Positions 51,050 to 60,111 of a stretch of 64,000 bases of DNA are shown here, piece after piece. The notes beneath the pieces were generated by a model that was given only the letters and a program-made list of their open reading frames with translations, had not been told where the DNA came from and did not search any database. A program made the position numbers and the translations under genes. Origin of the DNA: a virus. Position 1 is the first letter of the stretch; every line of letters begins with the position of its first letter. The DNA is taken from the IMG/VR virus record IMGVR_UViG_3300025887_000011, positions 1-64,000 of that record; one strand, given 5' to 3'.

Positions 51050-51649
51050 ATGAGTAAAAACTCTACAAATAGATTTAAACACAAAATCATAGGAATCTCT
51101 GGTAATGCTAGATCAGGTAAGGACACCTTGGGCCGAAACATGGTTTCTATTCTTTCGGATTCAGGTATAAAAGCAAAAACCTTTTCTTTTGCTCACGAAC
51201 TTAAAAAGTCAGTTGATGGTTTTCTTATTGAACAGCTTGGCATATCAGCTTTCACCGAAGACTCTGATGAGAAAAAAATAATCAGACCTTTTCTTGTGAA
51301 TTGGGGTACAGAAATAATGAGAAAGAAAGACTCAGAACATTGGATAAAATCTATAGAGAAAAAACTATCTGAGGATTGTGTTAATATAATTACAGATGTA
51401 AGGTTTGAGAATGAACTAGACTGGGTAAAAGAAAAGGATGGTCTTTCTGTTTTCTTGAGTAGAGAAGGAATATCCCCAGCAAACTCCTACGAGGAAGAAA
51501 ACAACAAACTACTCTCTGAAAATGTTGATTTGAAGTTTTTCATTGGTAACTTTGAAGACGAAAAATTAATTATGTTGACATCTAACGAAATATTAGATAG
51601 ACTAATAAATAACGATATATTTGAATTATGGAAAGCGACCTGTCACTAA
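51050..51649 (+). CDS. Deoxynucleoside monophosphate kinase
   Basis: A 199-residue P-loop kinase of the T4 gp1 type, which phosphorylates dNMPs so that host-derived nucleotides feed phage DNA synthesis. The Walker A is GISGNARSGKDTLG (15-28). RPFLVNWGTEIMRKKDSEHW (79-98) and NIITDVRFENELDWVKEKDG (112-131) are family signatures. First gene of the rightward operon; overlaps the sigma-like gene by 22 bases. Confidence 0.85.
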   Translation: MSKNSTNRFKHKIIGISGNARSGKDTLGRNMVSILSDSGIKAKTFSFAHELKKSVDGFLIEQLGISAFTEDSDEKKIIRPFLVNWGTEIMRKKDSEHWIKSIEKKLSEDCVNIITDVRFENELDWVKEKDGLSVFLSREGISPANSYEEENNKLLSENVDLKFFIGNFEDEKLIMLTSNEILDRLINNDIFELWKATCH

Positions 51650-52242
51650 TAGATAAAGTTAAGAAAAACAACGATAGTAAATGCTTGACAGAGCTTATAA
51701 ATAGGCATTCTGGGGTATACCAATATGTGATAGATAAGTTTGCTAAATCTCCAAGTAGTGTTTTGGATAAGAGTTTGTTTATAGACGACAAGAACTATGT
51801 CATTTATGAATCTGTTTTAGAATACGACCCCAACAGGAACAGTAAGTTTTCGACTTTTTTAGCAAACAAAGCTAAATGGAAATGTTTGACTGCCTTAAAT
51901 AAACACAAAAAGTTCAAATCTGTTTCTATTGATAATCCAGAATCATCATACAAAAACAGCAAAGAGTTAAATGAAAGCAAAAAATTGCTTAACAATTCGG
52001 GATCTCCATTAGAGTTTATATCTAATATGGAAATTTTTGACTTCTTTTATGACATGCTTAATAAAGAAGACGATAAAAGACTTGAGAAAATTATTGACAT
52101 AAGATACAATACGTATACTAATAAGCTAGCGCCTTGGAGAGAGTCGGCAGAAAAGCTTGATTTAAGCATCCAATGGGTGATAGTCATACACAACAGATTT
52201 ATTAAAAAAGTAAAACAACAATTAGAAAAAGATTATGTATAA
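51628..52242 (+). CDS. RNA polymerase sigma factor-like protein (region 2)
   Basis: A 204-residue protein. Residues about 5-40 (LSLIDKVKKNNDSKCLTELI, NRHSGVYQYVIDKF) and 60-90 (YESVLEYDPNRNSKFSTFLA, NKAKWKCLTAL) match sigma-70 region 2, including Y-D-P-x-R-x-x-K-F-S-T-x-x, the core of regions 2.2-2.3. The C-terminal 60 residues (LAPWRESAEKLDLSIQWVIV) resemble a region-4 helix-turn-helix. It could redirect host RNA polymerase to phage promoters. Overlaps both neighbours, so it is made together with the dNMP kinase and SSB. Confidence 0.72.
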   Translation: MESDLSLIDKVKKNNDSKCLTELINRHSGVYQYVIDKFAKSPSSVLDKSLFIDDKNYVIYESVLEYDPNRNSKFSTFLANKAKWKCLTALNKHKKFKSVSIDNPESSYKNSKELNESKKLLNNSGSPLEFISNMEIFDFFYDMLNKEDDKRLEKIIDIRYNTYTNKLAPWRESAEKLDLSIQWVIVIHNRFIKKVKQQLEKDYV

Positions 52243-52615
52243 TACAATAACAGCAGCAGGGTATTTGGTTTCTGATCCAGAAATTAGATCTTTTGGAGAC
52301 AACCAAGTTTGTCATATTCGCATGTGCGCATCATCAGATAGAGCAAAAGAAAAATGCTTTATTGATGTTGAGCTTTGGGGAAAACAAGCAGATATTGCAA
52401 AGCAGTATCTTAGTAAAGGCAGGAGTATCCTTCTTACTGGAGAACTAAAGTTTTCTAGTTGGGAGCATGACGGAAAGAAATATTCTAAGAACTTCATTAG
52501 AGGCAACGAGTTCACCTTCCTTCCGACTGGAGGGAAAAAAGAAGATTCAGAAAATTCTAACCAAGAAAACTCCCAAAGTAAGAGTAATTCTTCAAGCGAA
52601 GAAATTCCTTTTTAA
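52235..52615 (+). CDS. ssb: Single-stranded DNA-binding protein
   Basis: A 126-residue SSB. The OB domain at 1-103 (NTITAAGYLVSDPEIRSFGD, FIDVELWGKQADIAKQYLSK GRSILLTGEL) is followed by a Ser/Asn/Gln-rich linker and the acidic tip EEIPF, which is the usual partner-docking end (DDxIPF). It protects ssDNA at the phage fork and recruits replication proteins. Overlaps the sigma-like gene by 8 bases. Confidence 0.9.
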   Translation: MYNTITAAGYLVSDPEIRSFGDNQVCHIRMCASSDRAKEKCFIDVELWGKQADIAKQYLSKGRSILLTGELKFSSWEHDGKKYSKNFIRGNEFTFLPTGGKKEDSENSNQENSQSKSNSSSEEIPF

Positions 52616-52618
52616 TTT

Positions 52619-53677
52619 ATGAAAATTCTATTGGAGGCTCCATTAAACAGCTTAAGCTTTGGAAATGTAACACTTAACTTTATTAAAGAGTTACACAAAA
52701 AGGGTCATGATTTTGGTATCTGGCCAGTCAATAACGATATTGATTTGTCAGCTTATGATATAACACCCGATCTAAAATTAAGAATCGAAGAAGCTATAAA
52801 TGAGCGTTACAGCTTTTTATCTTCTGATGTTCCATCTTTAAAGATTTGGCATATTAATGGAGCCGAAAATAGAAAAAATGAAAAGCAATACCTTTATACT
52901 TTTTATGAATGTAGTGAACCTACAGAAGAAGAAAAGGTTACTGTAGAAGCCCAAACACAAACTATTTTTAGTTCTTCTTATTCAGCTAATCAATTTAACA
53001 AGCCATTTGTACCACTTGGTTTTGATTCTGATTTTAACGTAACTAATAAGAATTATCTTAATAACGTTACTCATTTTGGTTTAATGGGTAAGCTAGAAAA
53101 AAGAAAACATACAGTTAAAATAATCAACACTTGGGCAAAAAAATACGGAAACAACCCCAAATACCAATTGTCTTGCTTGATCAATAATGCTTTCTTGGAA
53201 AAAGAAGAAATGTTAAATACTATTAATTTAGCATTAGAAGGAGAAAGATATAACAATATAAACTTTATACCTTTTCTTAAAACCAATAAAGAGGTTAACG
53301 AGTTTTTAAATGCTATAGACATCGATTTGACTGGACTTTCTGGAGGAGAAGGTTGGAATCTACCAGCTTTTAATTCAACATGTTTAGGCAAGTGGAGCAT
53401 TGTCCTTAACTCAACATCTCATAAAGATTGGGCTAATTCACAAAATTCAATCCTTGTAGAACCTGAAGGTAGGTTTGATTGTTATGATAATAAATTTTTC
53501 CAAAAAGGCTCAAAATTTAATCAGGGACAATTCTTTGACTTTAATGTAGAAGAAGTTATTTCAGCTATGGAATTAGCAGAAAGCAAAGTAGGAAATATTA
53601 ATACAGAAGGTTTAAAATTAGCTGAGAAATTCACATACTCTAAGACGGTTGATAGTATTTTGTCACATATTTCTTAG
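52619..53677 (+). CDS. Glycosyltransferase (GT4-like)
   Basis: A 352-residue GT-B protein. MKILLEAPLNSLSFGNVTLN and FIKELHKKGHDFGIWPVN form the first Rossmann start. HFGLMGKLEKRKHTVKIINT begins the second, and DIDLTGLSGGEGWNLPAFNS, with Glu in SGGEGW, is the donor-site region. It lies apart from the main glycan island, in an early-type operon with SSB. The substrate is unknown. Confidence 0.78.
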   Translation: MKILLEAPLNSLSFGNVTLNFIKELHKKGHDFGIWPVNNDIDLSAYDITPDLKLRIEEAINERYSFLSSDVPSLKIWHINGAENRKNEKQYLYTFYECSEPTEEEKVTVEAQTQTIFSSSYSANQFNKPFVPLGFDSDFNVTNKNYLNNVTHFGLMGKLEKRKHTVKIINTWAKKYGNNPKYQLSCLINNAFLEKEEMLNTINLALEGERYNNINFIPFLKTNKEVNEFLNAIDIDLTGLSGGEGWNLPAFNSTCLGKWSIVLNSTSHKDWANSQNSILVEPEGRFDCYDNKFFQKGSKFNQGQFFDFNVEEVISAMELAESKVGNINTEGLKLAEKFTYSKTVDSILSHIS

Positions 53678-53688
53678 CTTTATATATT
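53660..53688 (+). promoter_or_regulatory. Candidate internal promoter for the FmdB-like gene
   Basis: TTGTCA (53660-53665), 17 bases, TATATT (53683-53688), each one base off consensus, 16 bases before the ATG at 53705. It lies over the end of the glycosyltransferase gene. Confidence 0.4.
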
Positions 53689-53704
53689 CTGTGTAATAAA
53701 TATT

Positions 53705-54097
53705 ATGCCAATCTACATTTACAAGCATCCAGCCAAAGAAGAATACACGGAAGTATTGCAGACAATGAGCGAGGATCACATATACTTTGATCCTGATGGG
53801 CTTGAATGGAAAAGAGTGTTCACTGTCCCACATGCATCAATAGACTCTCAAATAGATCCAAGCAATAAGAGGCAGTTCTTAGACGTTACAGAATCAAAAA
53901 AAGGTTCCGTAGGAGATATGATGGATTTTAGTAGGGAATTAAGTGAAAGAAGGACAGATTCAAACGGAGGCATAGACCCTATAAAAGAAAAATATTTCTC
54001 CGATTACTCAAAGAAAAGAAATGGAGCTAAACATTTTGACCAAATAAGGCAAAAGGGACATGATGGAAAACATGTCAAAATGGATTTTAGTGAGTAG
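53705..54097 (+). CDS. FmdB-like protein without zinc cysteines
   Basis: A 130-residue protein. MPIYIYKHPAKEEYTEVLQT MSEDHIYFDPDGLEWKRVFT follows the FmdB zinc-ribbon family start (MPxYxYxCxxC...xxxQxMSD), but the Cys residues are replaced, so no zinc should be bound. The phage family also carries the later conserved SVGDMMDFSRELSERR stretch seen here. Common in marine phages; function unknown. Last gene of the rightward operon. Confidence 0.7.
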   Translation: MPIYIYKHPAKEEYTEVLQTMSEDHIYFDPDGLEWKRVFTVPHASIDSQIDPSNKRQFLDVTESKKGSVGDMMDFSRELSERRTDSNGGIDPIKEKYFSDYSKKRNGAKHFDQIRQKGHDGKHVKMDFSE

Positions 54098-54114
54098 ATC
54101 AACTGATCTTTAAA
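54096..54114. terminator. Weak hairpin between convergent operons
   Basis: AGATC-AACT-GATCT (54096-54109) then TTTAAATT, in the 26-base gap between convergent genes. The stem is short and AT-rich, so termination is doubtful. Confidence 0.28.
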
Positions 54115-54123
54115 TTACTTACA

Positions 54124-54273
54124 TCACCCTCCTCCTGATGCATACTTTAAAAACCATTCTTTAAGAGCTTCAGACATAGTTGTAGCAAAAACAACTTTGT
54201 TTTCTTCTTTTGTTATTAAATAAGCTACGCAAAGACCATCGTCTATTTTTTTTACGTTAGGTTTATTGTTCAT
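54124..54273 (-). CDS. 49-residue hypothetical protein
   Basis: ATG at 54273 to TGA at 54124: MNNKPNVKKIDDGLCVAYLI then TKEENKVVFATTMSEALKEW and FLKYASGGG. It starts one base after the stop of the giant LRR gene, consistent with co-translation, and its alternating pattern (strand, strand, helix) looks like a folded mini-protein. No family recognised. Confidence 0.6.
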   Translation of the reverse strand: MNNKPNVKKIDDGLCVAYLITKEENKVVFATTMSEALKEWFLKYASGGG

Positions 54274-54274
54274 T

Positions 54275-57200
54275 TTAATTTCCATCTGTAGAAGGATAAA
54301 GCCTCCAAGGTAATACTGTCAAACCCTGGAATGTTGGACCGTAATTTCCTGTGTATTCATCTGTTACGTATAAATTGCCAGTAGGGCCATTTAAAAAAGC
54401 ATTAGCTCCTATGTTGGGAGAATCAATATCAAGAAAAACATTCCTTATTTTTGAGCAGTTTTCATAAGCAGAAGCACCTATTGACATGTTTAATTCAAAA
54501 TAATTAGCAAAAATAATGTCTCCAGTTATATTAGAACAACCTTTAAATGCATTATCTCCTATTTTAGATAAAGATGGGATATCTTCATAACTAAGTATTT
54601 GAGATATACCGCTACAGTTTCTGAACGCTGCGTTATCTATTACTTCTAAACTAGGACCAAGAGCTAAAAAAGGTCCAACTTGAGAACAACCATCAAAAGC
54701 TTGATTTGCTATTCCAGTGGTGCCAAAACCAAAGGCTAATGATCCAGATAAATTATCTAAACCAGCAAAAGCTCTGGTGCCAATAGAAATCAGACCTTCA
54801 GAAAGCAAACGTAATTGTCCTGAAAATCCAGAACATTCATAAAAAGATTCTTTTCCTATTCTTTGGATGTTTGGTGGTAAAGTTAGTCCTCCATTAAAAC
54901 CAGTACATCTTGAAAAACTATAATCATCTAAATATAGTAGGGTTCCTGGTAGTTCTAGCTTTCCAGTAAAATTATAATCATAGAATCCAGAAACACCAAC
55001 CCCAGTAACTCCTTCTTTAAAAGATAGAGTGCTTTGGCTGTCAAAGTTATATGTTTTATAGAATTCAAAAGAACTTTTTTGCACCGAAGACGAAGGACAG
55101 GAAGCTAATACAAGGCCAGTAAAATAAGATTGGTCAAATACATTTATCCCGACATCTGTAGATGGGCTCATTTGCAAAAACCCACTAAAAGGACTATCTT
55201 GAAAAGCTGAATTTTCGATCTTTTGGACAGAACAACCTATTTTAGCGCTTCCCGATAATCCAGTACAACCTTTAAACGCAGCAAAACCAATGCCAGTGAC
55301 TGAATTAGGAATGTTAATAGATCCTGTTAAGTTATATCCAGAAAAAGCATATTCATGCAAACCCGAAGCATTATTATTAATTATTAAGTTTAGATTAATA
55401 TCTTTAAACTCTTCATAGAATCCAGACTTAATCTCTGTTAATGATGAAGCTGTAAATAATCTTCCACCTTCAATATTTATTCCTGAAAAATTTGTTCCAT
55501 AAAAAACATTTCTTCCTATTGATGTTCCGTCTTCTATATTCAATAACCCTGAAAGGCCAGAACAACCAGAAAATGCGAAGTTTCCTATTTTATTTAAATT
55601 GTCGCTAAATGTCAATCCTCCAGTTAAAGGCCAATTATCAAAAGATCTTGAATTTATGTTTTTAACGCTTTCAGGGAAACTAACAGAACTAGAGTTGCTA
55701 TTTGATAAATAGTAGTCAAATTCATTGTTGCTTATGTTTTTAACCCCTTGAGACACTTTAAGGTTTGTAAAATCACATCCAGTAAAAGCTAATGGATGTA
55801 TCAAACCGCTTCCAGATTGAGGCTCTAAACCTCCCTCCCATATTGCTGGGAAAGTTGTTAAAGTTTTTGCGTTTGAACAATTTCTAAAAGCTCCGCTTTC
55901 TATAGCGGAATCTCCAGAACCATAAATGAATTGAGCTCTTGATAAAGATATTTCTGAGAAACCACTACAATCATCAAATGCTAAACTTCTTATGCCAGTT
56001 AAGGATGTAGGTAAATCTAATTTACCAGTAAATTGCATTCCTGCAAAAGATCTTTTGTTAATTTGTTCGACCTTTGAAGGAGCTTTGAATGTTAAAATAC
56101 TTTGCTCTGCATAATTAGAAGTTGTTTTTGTGTGTATATCTAACCCGTACCAACCGTATCCGAAATAACTAGTATTTGCATTCCGACCTGTAACAGAGTA
56201 AATAACATTTGGAACTTCTAAGTTTTTAAAATCGTTGTTTTTAAAAGAGTCAGGACTATTAATAAATCTACTGGACTGACCATCCCTGCTTAAATATTGA
56301 TATGAAGGCGGAACAGTTAATTTCCCATCAAAAGCATTTAAATCAAAAGCTAGATTAGAAATGGTTGAAATCCCTGTAGAGTTTAATTCTAGATCTCCAG
56401 TTAAATTACAAAATCGAAACCCCTGACTCCCTACTGACTGCAGATTTTTGCTAAAAAATATTTTTTTCTGTTGTAAACTAGCGCCTCCAAATACACTTGT
56501 CGAAGCAGTCTTTAATTTAGGAAAGTGAAAATCATTTTGAATATCGTAACCTTTAATAAAACCACCTCTGAATGCAAGAGATCCAAGATTTTCCAGGTTG
56601 TTATCGACAGGAAAAGTAAATTTCCCTTTTGGTGATTTATCTTGGTTATAATCCATTCCAAAAGCACTACTCCCAATGCTGCGTACACTCGCTGGTAGAT
56701 AAAAGTCTCCAGTCATATAAGATAGATAGAACCTCGAGGTTATACTTGAGGTCGCGTAAAAAGCCAGATCCTCTATAGTTACAAGACCTTCATTAAGTTT
56801 TAAAGTATGAATTCCTGTTGTCGGGCTGGCATTACTTGTAGATCTGAAAGACTGGTTAAAAGCATAAGGTTCTATACCAGTTATATTGGATGGTATTTCT
56901 AAAACTCCAGTTATGTAGTTATTAGCAAATCCATAAGTTGGGATTATTTGTAAACCAGTTCCAATTTCTAGGCTTCTAATATTATTATCTCTAAACCCAC
57001 TTCCCCCCATAAATACTAATGAATCTGGTATTTTAAGTTCTCCAGTTATAGCCCATCTATAACATGATGCATTAGCTACATTTTTAACGCCCTCTTCTAT
57101 ATTTACATATGGGAACGGCTTAGTAGTTTGTGATAGGCGTCTTCTAAACCATTGATAGTCATTTGTTCCATCAAAAGTTAACGTACAAGATTTTACTGTT

Positions 57201-60109
57201 AAACCAGTCAAACTAGAAGGGGGGAAAGAAGAATTTACTCCAGTATCAGCTATAACTCCGCTACCAGCAGACACCTTAGTAAAATTACAACCAGTAAAAG
57301 CTAAAGGGCCTATTTCAAGATCTCCGCAATTAAGTTCTATTTCTTCATCAAATGAAGAACACCCATTGAAAGCATTGTCTCCTATAACACTAACTGACTC
57401 TGGAATTATCAACTTCCCCGTTAAACTAGAGCAATTCTGGAATGTGTTTTTTCCTATTCCTAGCAAACCGCTTTGAAAATTTAAATTTTTAAATCCAGTT
57501 GAATTATAAAAAGCAAAATCACCAACCCCAGTTATTTGTTGCCCTATGTTTATAGAACCTGTCAAGCTACTGCAATTATAAAATGTTTTTTCTTTTATTA
57601 CGTCTATTGAATTACTTATAGAAAGTTGGCCGTCAAACCCATCACAATCCTGAAAAACACCAACCCCTAAACCAGTTATTTTAGACGTAATGTTTAAATC
57701 TCCTTCGAAGCTGTTGCATCCAGAAAAAGCATGATTACCAATTAAGCTAACGTTGTTTAAGTTTAAATTACCAGTAAAACTATAACCATCAAAAGCGTTA
57801 TCTGCTATGGTTTTAGTATCATCGCCTAAAGTTAAAGACGCAAATGAAGTTTTAAAAGCGTCAAATTGATTGTCATTTATTGTTTTTACTTTGCTTATGA
57901 TTATATTTTTAAAATTATTATTACCAAAAGCATTTGTAGCAATAGTCTTATCTCCAATAATTTGTATTGAAGAGTCAAATCCAGAGCAATCAAAAAAAGC
58001 AGCGTCTTCTATTTCTTTTATGTAATCTGGAAATATAAGATCTCCAGAAAAACCAGCACAACCAGAGAAAACACCTGATTGTAATTTAGATAAACTTGTG
58101 CTAAATTTTAAACCAGTTCCTAAACTTTCACAACCAGCAAAAGAATAGCTTCCTAAACCAGTTATGCTATTAGGCAGTATTAAATTTCCAGTTATATTAG
58201 AGCATTCGTAAAAAGCTTTATTATCAATAATGCTAACTTCTTCATCAAAGAAAATAAAACCATTTATACCAGAGTTATTATTAAAAGCAGACTTGCCTAT
58301 TCTGTTTAAGAAAACAGGAAAAACTAAAGATCCAGTGAATTGATAATTGTCGAATGCGTTATCATTTATGCCGCTAAGATAAGGTGACATAGTTAACAAC
58401 AGCTTTGAATCAGAAAAATAATCATAACCACCGTCATCTACATAATCAATGAGGTCGTCAAATATTAATTCATTAAATTGACAACCAGAAAAAGCGTTTA
58501 AACCAATACTTGTTATTGTACTGTCTGATATTTTTATAGATTTCTTAAAATTAGAACAATTACCAAAAGCTTCTTGTCCTATATTTAAAACATTTCTTGG
58601 GATTTCGAGATCTCCATTTAAGCCAGTGCAATTAAAAAAAGCTTCTCTAGCTATTCCAGATATAGACTCACCAATATAAAGACCACCATCGAATCCAGAA
58701 CAATTATAAAAAGTTTCTGTTTTTACATCTTTAAGTAGATCATGTAGATAAAGATCTCCTTTAAAACCTGCACAATCTTTAAAAGCTGACCTAGATATAT
58801 TTTCTGTAAAGTCTGGAATTCTTAAAGCTCCAGTTATATTGGAGCAACCAGAAAAAGCTTCTCTACCTATTGAGTTTGCTAAGGTTCCTATTCTTAATCT
58901 TGCAGCGTTTAAGTCACCGCTACTCCAATAAGAAGGTATATTTGCTTCGGTTGATCTTAACACTGCTCCATTAGAATCGTATACAGTAGAATCGAAAAAT
59001 GGCGTAGTCCAAAAGTTAAAATCTTTCTTGTTGTTTATCGGAAATGAAAACGAAGATGAATATGTCATACTTTCGTTTTCTTTCATCGAATAAGAAAAAC
59101 TCTCTAATTGTAAGTTTGGAAACCTCAATATTGAAGCATAGTCAGATTCTAAATTCTCAGCTACTAAAGAGAAAGAATAGCGATCTTCGTCAGCCAGTAA
59201 ACCAGATATAAATCCAGTTTGGTATTTTGATACGTTCGACTCAATATTTAAAGTGCCCTCTAAAGGAAATTTTATTTTTCTATCACGAATGTAGTCAGAA
59301 CCTAAGCCTTCTAAGTTTACCCTGTTTATAGGTATAGTCATAGACATGCTTGTCACCCTATGGTCAGCACCATAAAGATCTTGGCCACCAATTTGGATAT
59401 TAGCCAACACCAAACTCAAACCGCAACTAGTAGCGTGGATATCTGGCTTTGTGAAGTCTAAATATCTTTCAGAAGCTTCGTCATAACCAGAAAGTTTTGT
59501 GCCAGATACTAGCAGTCTACCAACTCCATTGTCATTTCCAGATATTAGATTTATAGCTGGAGACTTTATATTACCAGTATAAATATCGCCCTGCATATTA
59601 GAGCATTTATAACTTGTTCTTACTTTTGGTATAGAACCTATCTCGAACGACAAGTTATAAGAGTTTAAGTATGAGTTCCCAAATGAAAATATTTCTCCGC
59701 TATTAGGATTCTGTAAAGCATTAGAGTCAAAATAATCTATAGCATCAGACCCTTCATCTGGATGGTTATAGAAATAAAAATTATAAGACTTGTCTAATAA
59801 TTGCTCTAAAAAACCAGTTGGCTTATAGTTTACACCAGTAACTATACCCAAGCCCATTAAGTTTTCATTAGGCATAAATGGATTATATAGATAATCTATA
59901 GTAAGATCTATTTCTGGGTGTTTGTTGATGCTATTAAGTTGAAAATCTTTTGATCCAACAGCTCCAGCCTTTTCTCTTTGCATGGATACAGAAAAAGACG
60001 AGTTAGTAACCCCGCCAAACAAAACTCCAGACTCATCGTAATCTTTGAACGATGGAGACTCTCCTATTATTACTAAACTATTATTACTATTTAATCTTAT
60101 TCTAGACAT
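54275..60109 (-). CDS. Giant tail protein: tail-type N-domain plus long BspA-type LRR_5 array
   Basis: A 1944-residue protein. Residues 1 to about 370 resemble the neighbouring 264-residue tail protein (SYLNSYNLSFEIGSIPKVRT here against GYLNNYSLSCAVGAVPKSAS there) and look like a tail-tube or distal-tail module. From about 400 to 1900 there are dozens of LRR_5 units (IGREAFSGCSNITGALRIPD, IGSSAFGMDYN and similar), then a short end GPTFQGLTVLPWRLYPSTDG. No signal peptide. Its place after the M-like gene makes it a virion protein. The array would give a very long solenoid, a candidate for receptor or glycan binding (inference). Confidence 0.83.
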   Translation of the reverse strand: MSRIRLNSNNSLVIIGESPSFKDYDESGVLFGGVTNSSFSVSMQREKAGAVGSKDFQLNSINKHPEIDLTIDYLYNPFMPNENLMGLGIVTGVNYKPTGFLEQLLDKSYNFYFYNHPDEGSDAIDYFDSNALQNPNSGEIFSFGNSYLNSYNLSFEIGSIPKVRTSYKCSNMQGDIYTGNIKSPAINLISGNDNGVGRLLVSGTKLSGYDEASERYLDFTKPDIHATSCGLSLVLANIQIGGQDLYGADHRVTSMSMTIPINRVNLEGLGSDYIRDRKIKFPLEGTLNIESNVSKYQTGFISGLLADEDRYSFSLVAENLESDYASILRFPNLQLESFSYSMKENESMTYSSSFSFPINNKKDFNFWTTPFFDSTVYDSNGAVLRSTEANIPSYWSSGDLNAARLRIGTLANSIGREAFSGCSNITGALRIPDFTENISRSAFKDCAGFKGDLYLHDLLKDVKTETFYNCSGFDGGLYIGESISGIAREAFFNCTGLNGDLEIPRNVLNIGQEAFGNCSNFKKSIKISDSTITSIGLNAFSGCQFNELIFDDLIDYVDDGGYDYFSDSKLLLTMSPYLSGINDNAFDNYQFTGSLVFPVFLNRIGKSAFNNNSGINGFIFFDEEVSIIDNKAFYECSNITGNLILPNSITGLGSYSFAGCESLGTGLKFSTSLSKLQSGVFSGCAGFSGDLIFPDYIKEIEDAAFFDCSGFDSSIQIIGDKTIATNAFGNNNFKNIIISKVKTINDNQFDAFKTSFASLTLGDDTKTIADNAFDGYSFTGNLNLNNVSLIGNHAFSGCNSFEGDLNITSKITGLGVGVFQDCDGFDGQLSISNSIDVIKEKTFYNCSSLTGSINIGQQITGVGDFAFYNSTGFKNLNFQSGLLGIGKNTFQNCSSLTGKLIIPESVSVIGDNAFNGCSSFDEEIELNCGDLEIGPLAFTGCNFTKVSAGSGVIADTGVNSSFPPSSLTGLTVKSCTLTFDGTNDYQWFRRRLSQTTKPFPYVNIEEGVKNVANASCYRWAITGELKIPDSLVFMGGSGFRDNNIRSLEIGTGLQIIPTYGFANNYITGVLEIPSNITGIEPYAFNQSFRSTSNASPTTGIHTLKLNEGLVTIEDLAFYATSSITSRFYLSYMTGDFYLPASVRSIGSSAFGMDYNQDKSPKGKFTFPVDNNLENLGSLAFRGGFIKGYDIQNDFHFPKLKTASTSVFGGASLQQKKIFFSKNLQSVGSQGFRFCNLTGDLELNSTGISTISNLAFDLNAFDGKLTVPPSYQYLSRDGQSSRFINSPDSFKNNDFKNLEVPNVIYSVTGRNANTSYFGYGWYGLDIHTKTTSNYAEQSILTFKAPSKVEQINKRSFAGMQFTGKLDLPTSLTGIRSLAFDDCSGFSEISLSRAQFIYGSGDSAIESGAFRNCSNAKTLTTFPAIWEGGLEPQSGSGLIHPLAFTGCDFTNLKVSQGVKNISNNEFDYYLSNSNSSSVSFPESVKNINSRSFDNWPLTGGLTFSDNLNKIGNFAFSGCSGLSGLLNIEDGTSIGRNVFYGTNFSGINIEGGRLFTASSLTEIKSGFYEEFKDINLNLIINNNASGLHEYAFSGYNLTGSINIPNSVTGIGFAAFKGCTGLSGSAKIGCSVQKIENSAFQDSPFSGFLQMSPSTDVGINVFDQSYFTGLVLASCPSSSVQKSSFEFYKTYNFDSQSTLSFKEGVTGVGVSGFYDYNFTGKLELPGTLLYLDDYSFSRCTGFNGGLTLPPNIQRIGKESFYECSGFSGQLRLLSEGLISIGTRAFAGLDNLSGSLAFGFGTTGIANQAFDGCSQVGPFLALGPSLEVIDNAAFRNCSGISQILSYEDIPSLSKIGDNAFKGCSNITGDIIFANYFELNMSIGASAYENCSKIRNVFLDIDSPNIGANAFLNGPTGNLYVTDEYTGNYGPTFQGLTVLPWRLYPSTDGN

Positions 60110-60111
60110 TT

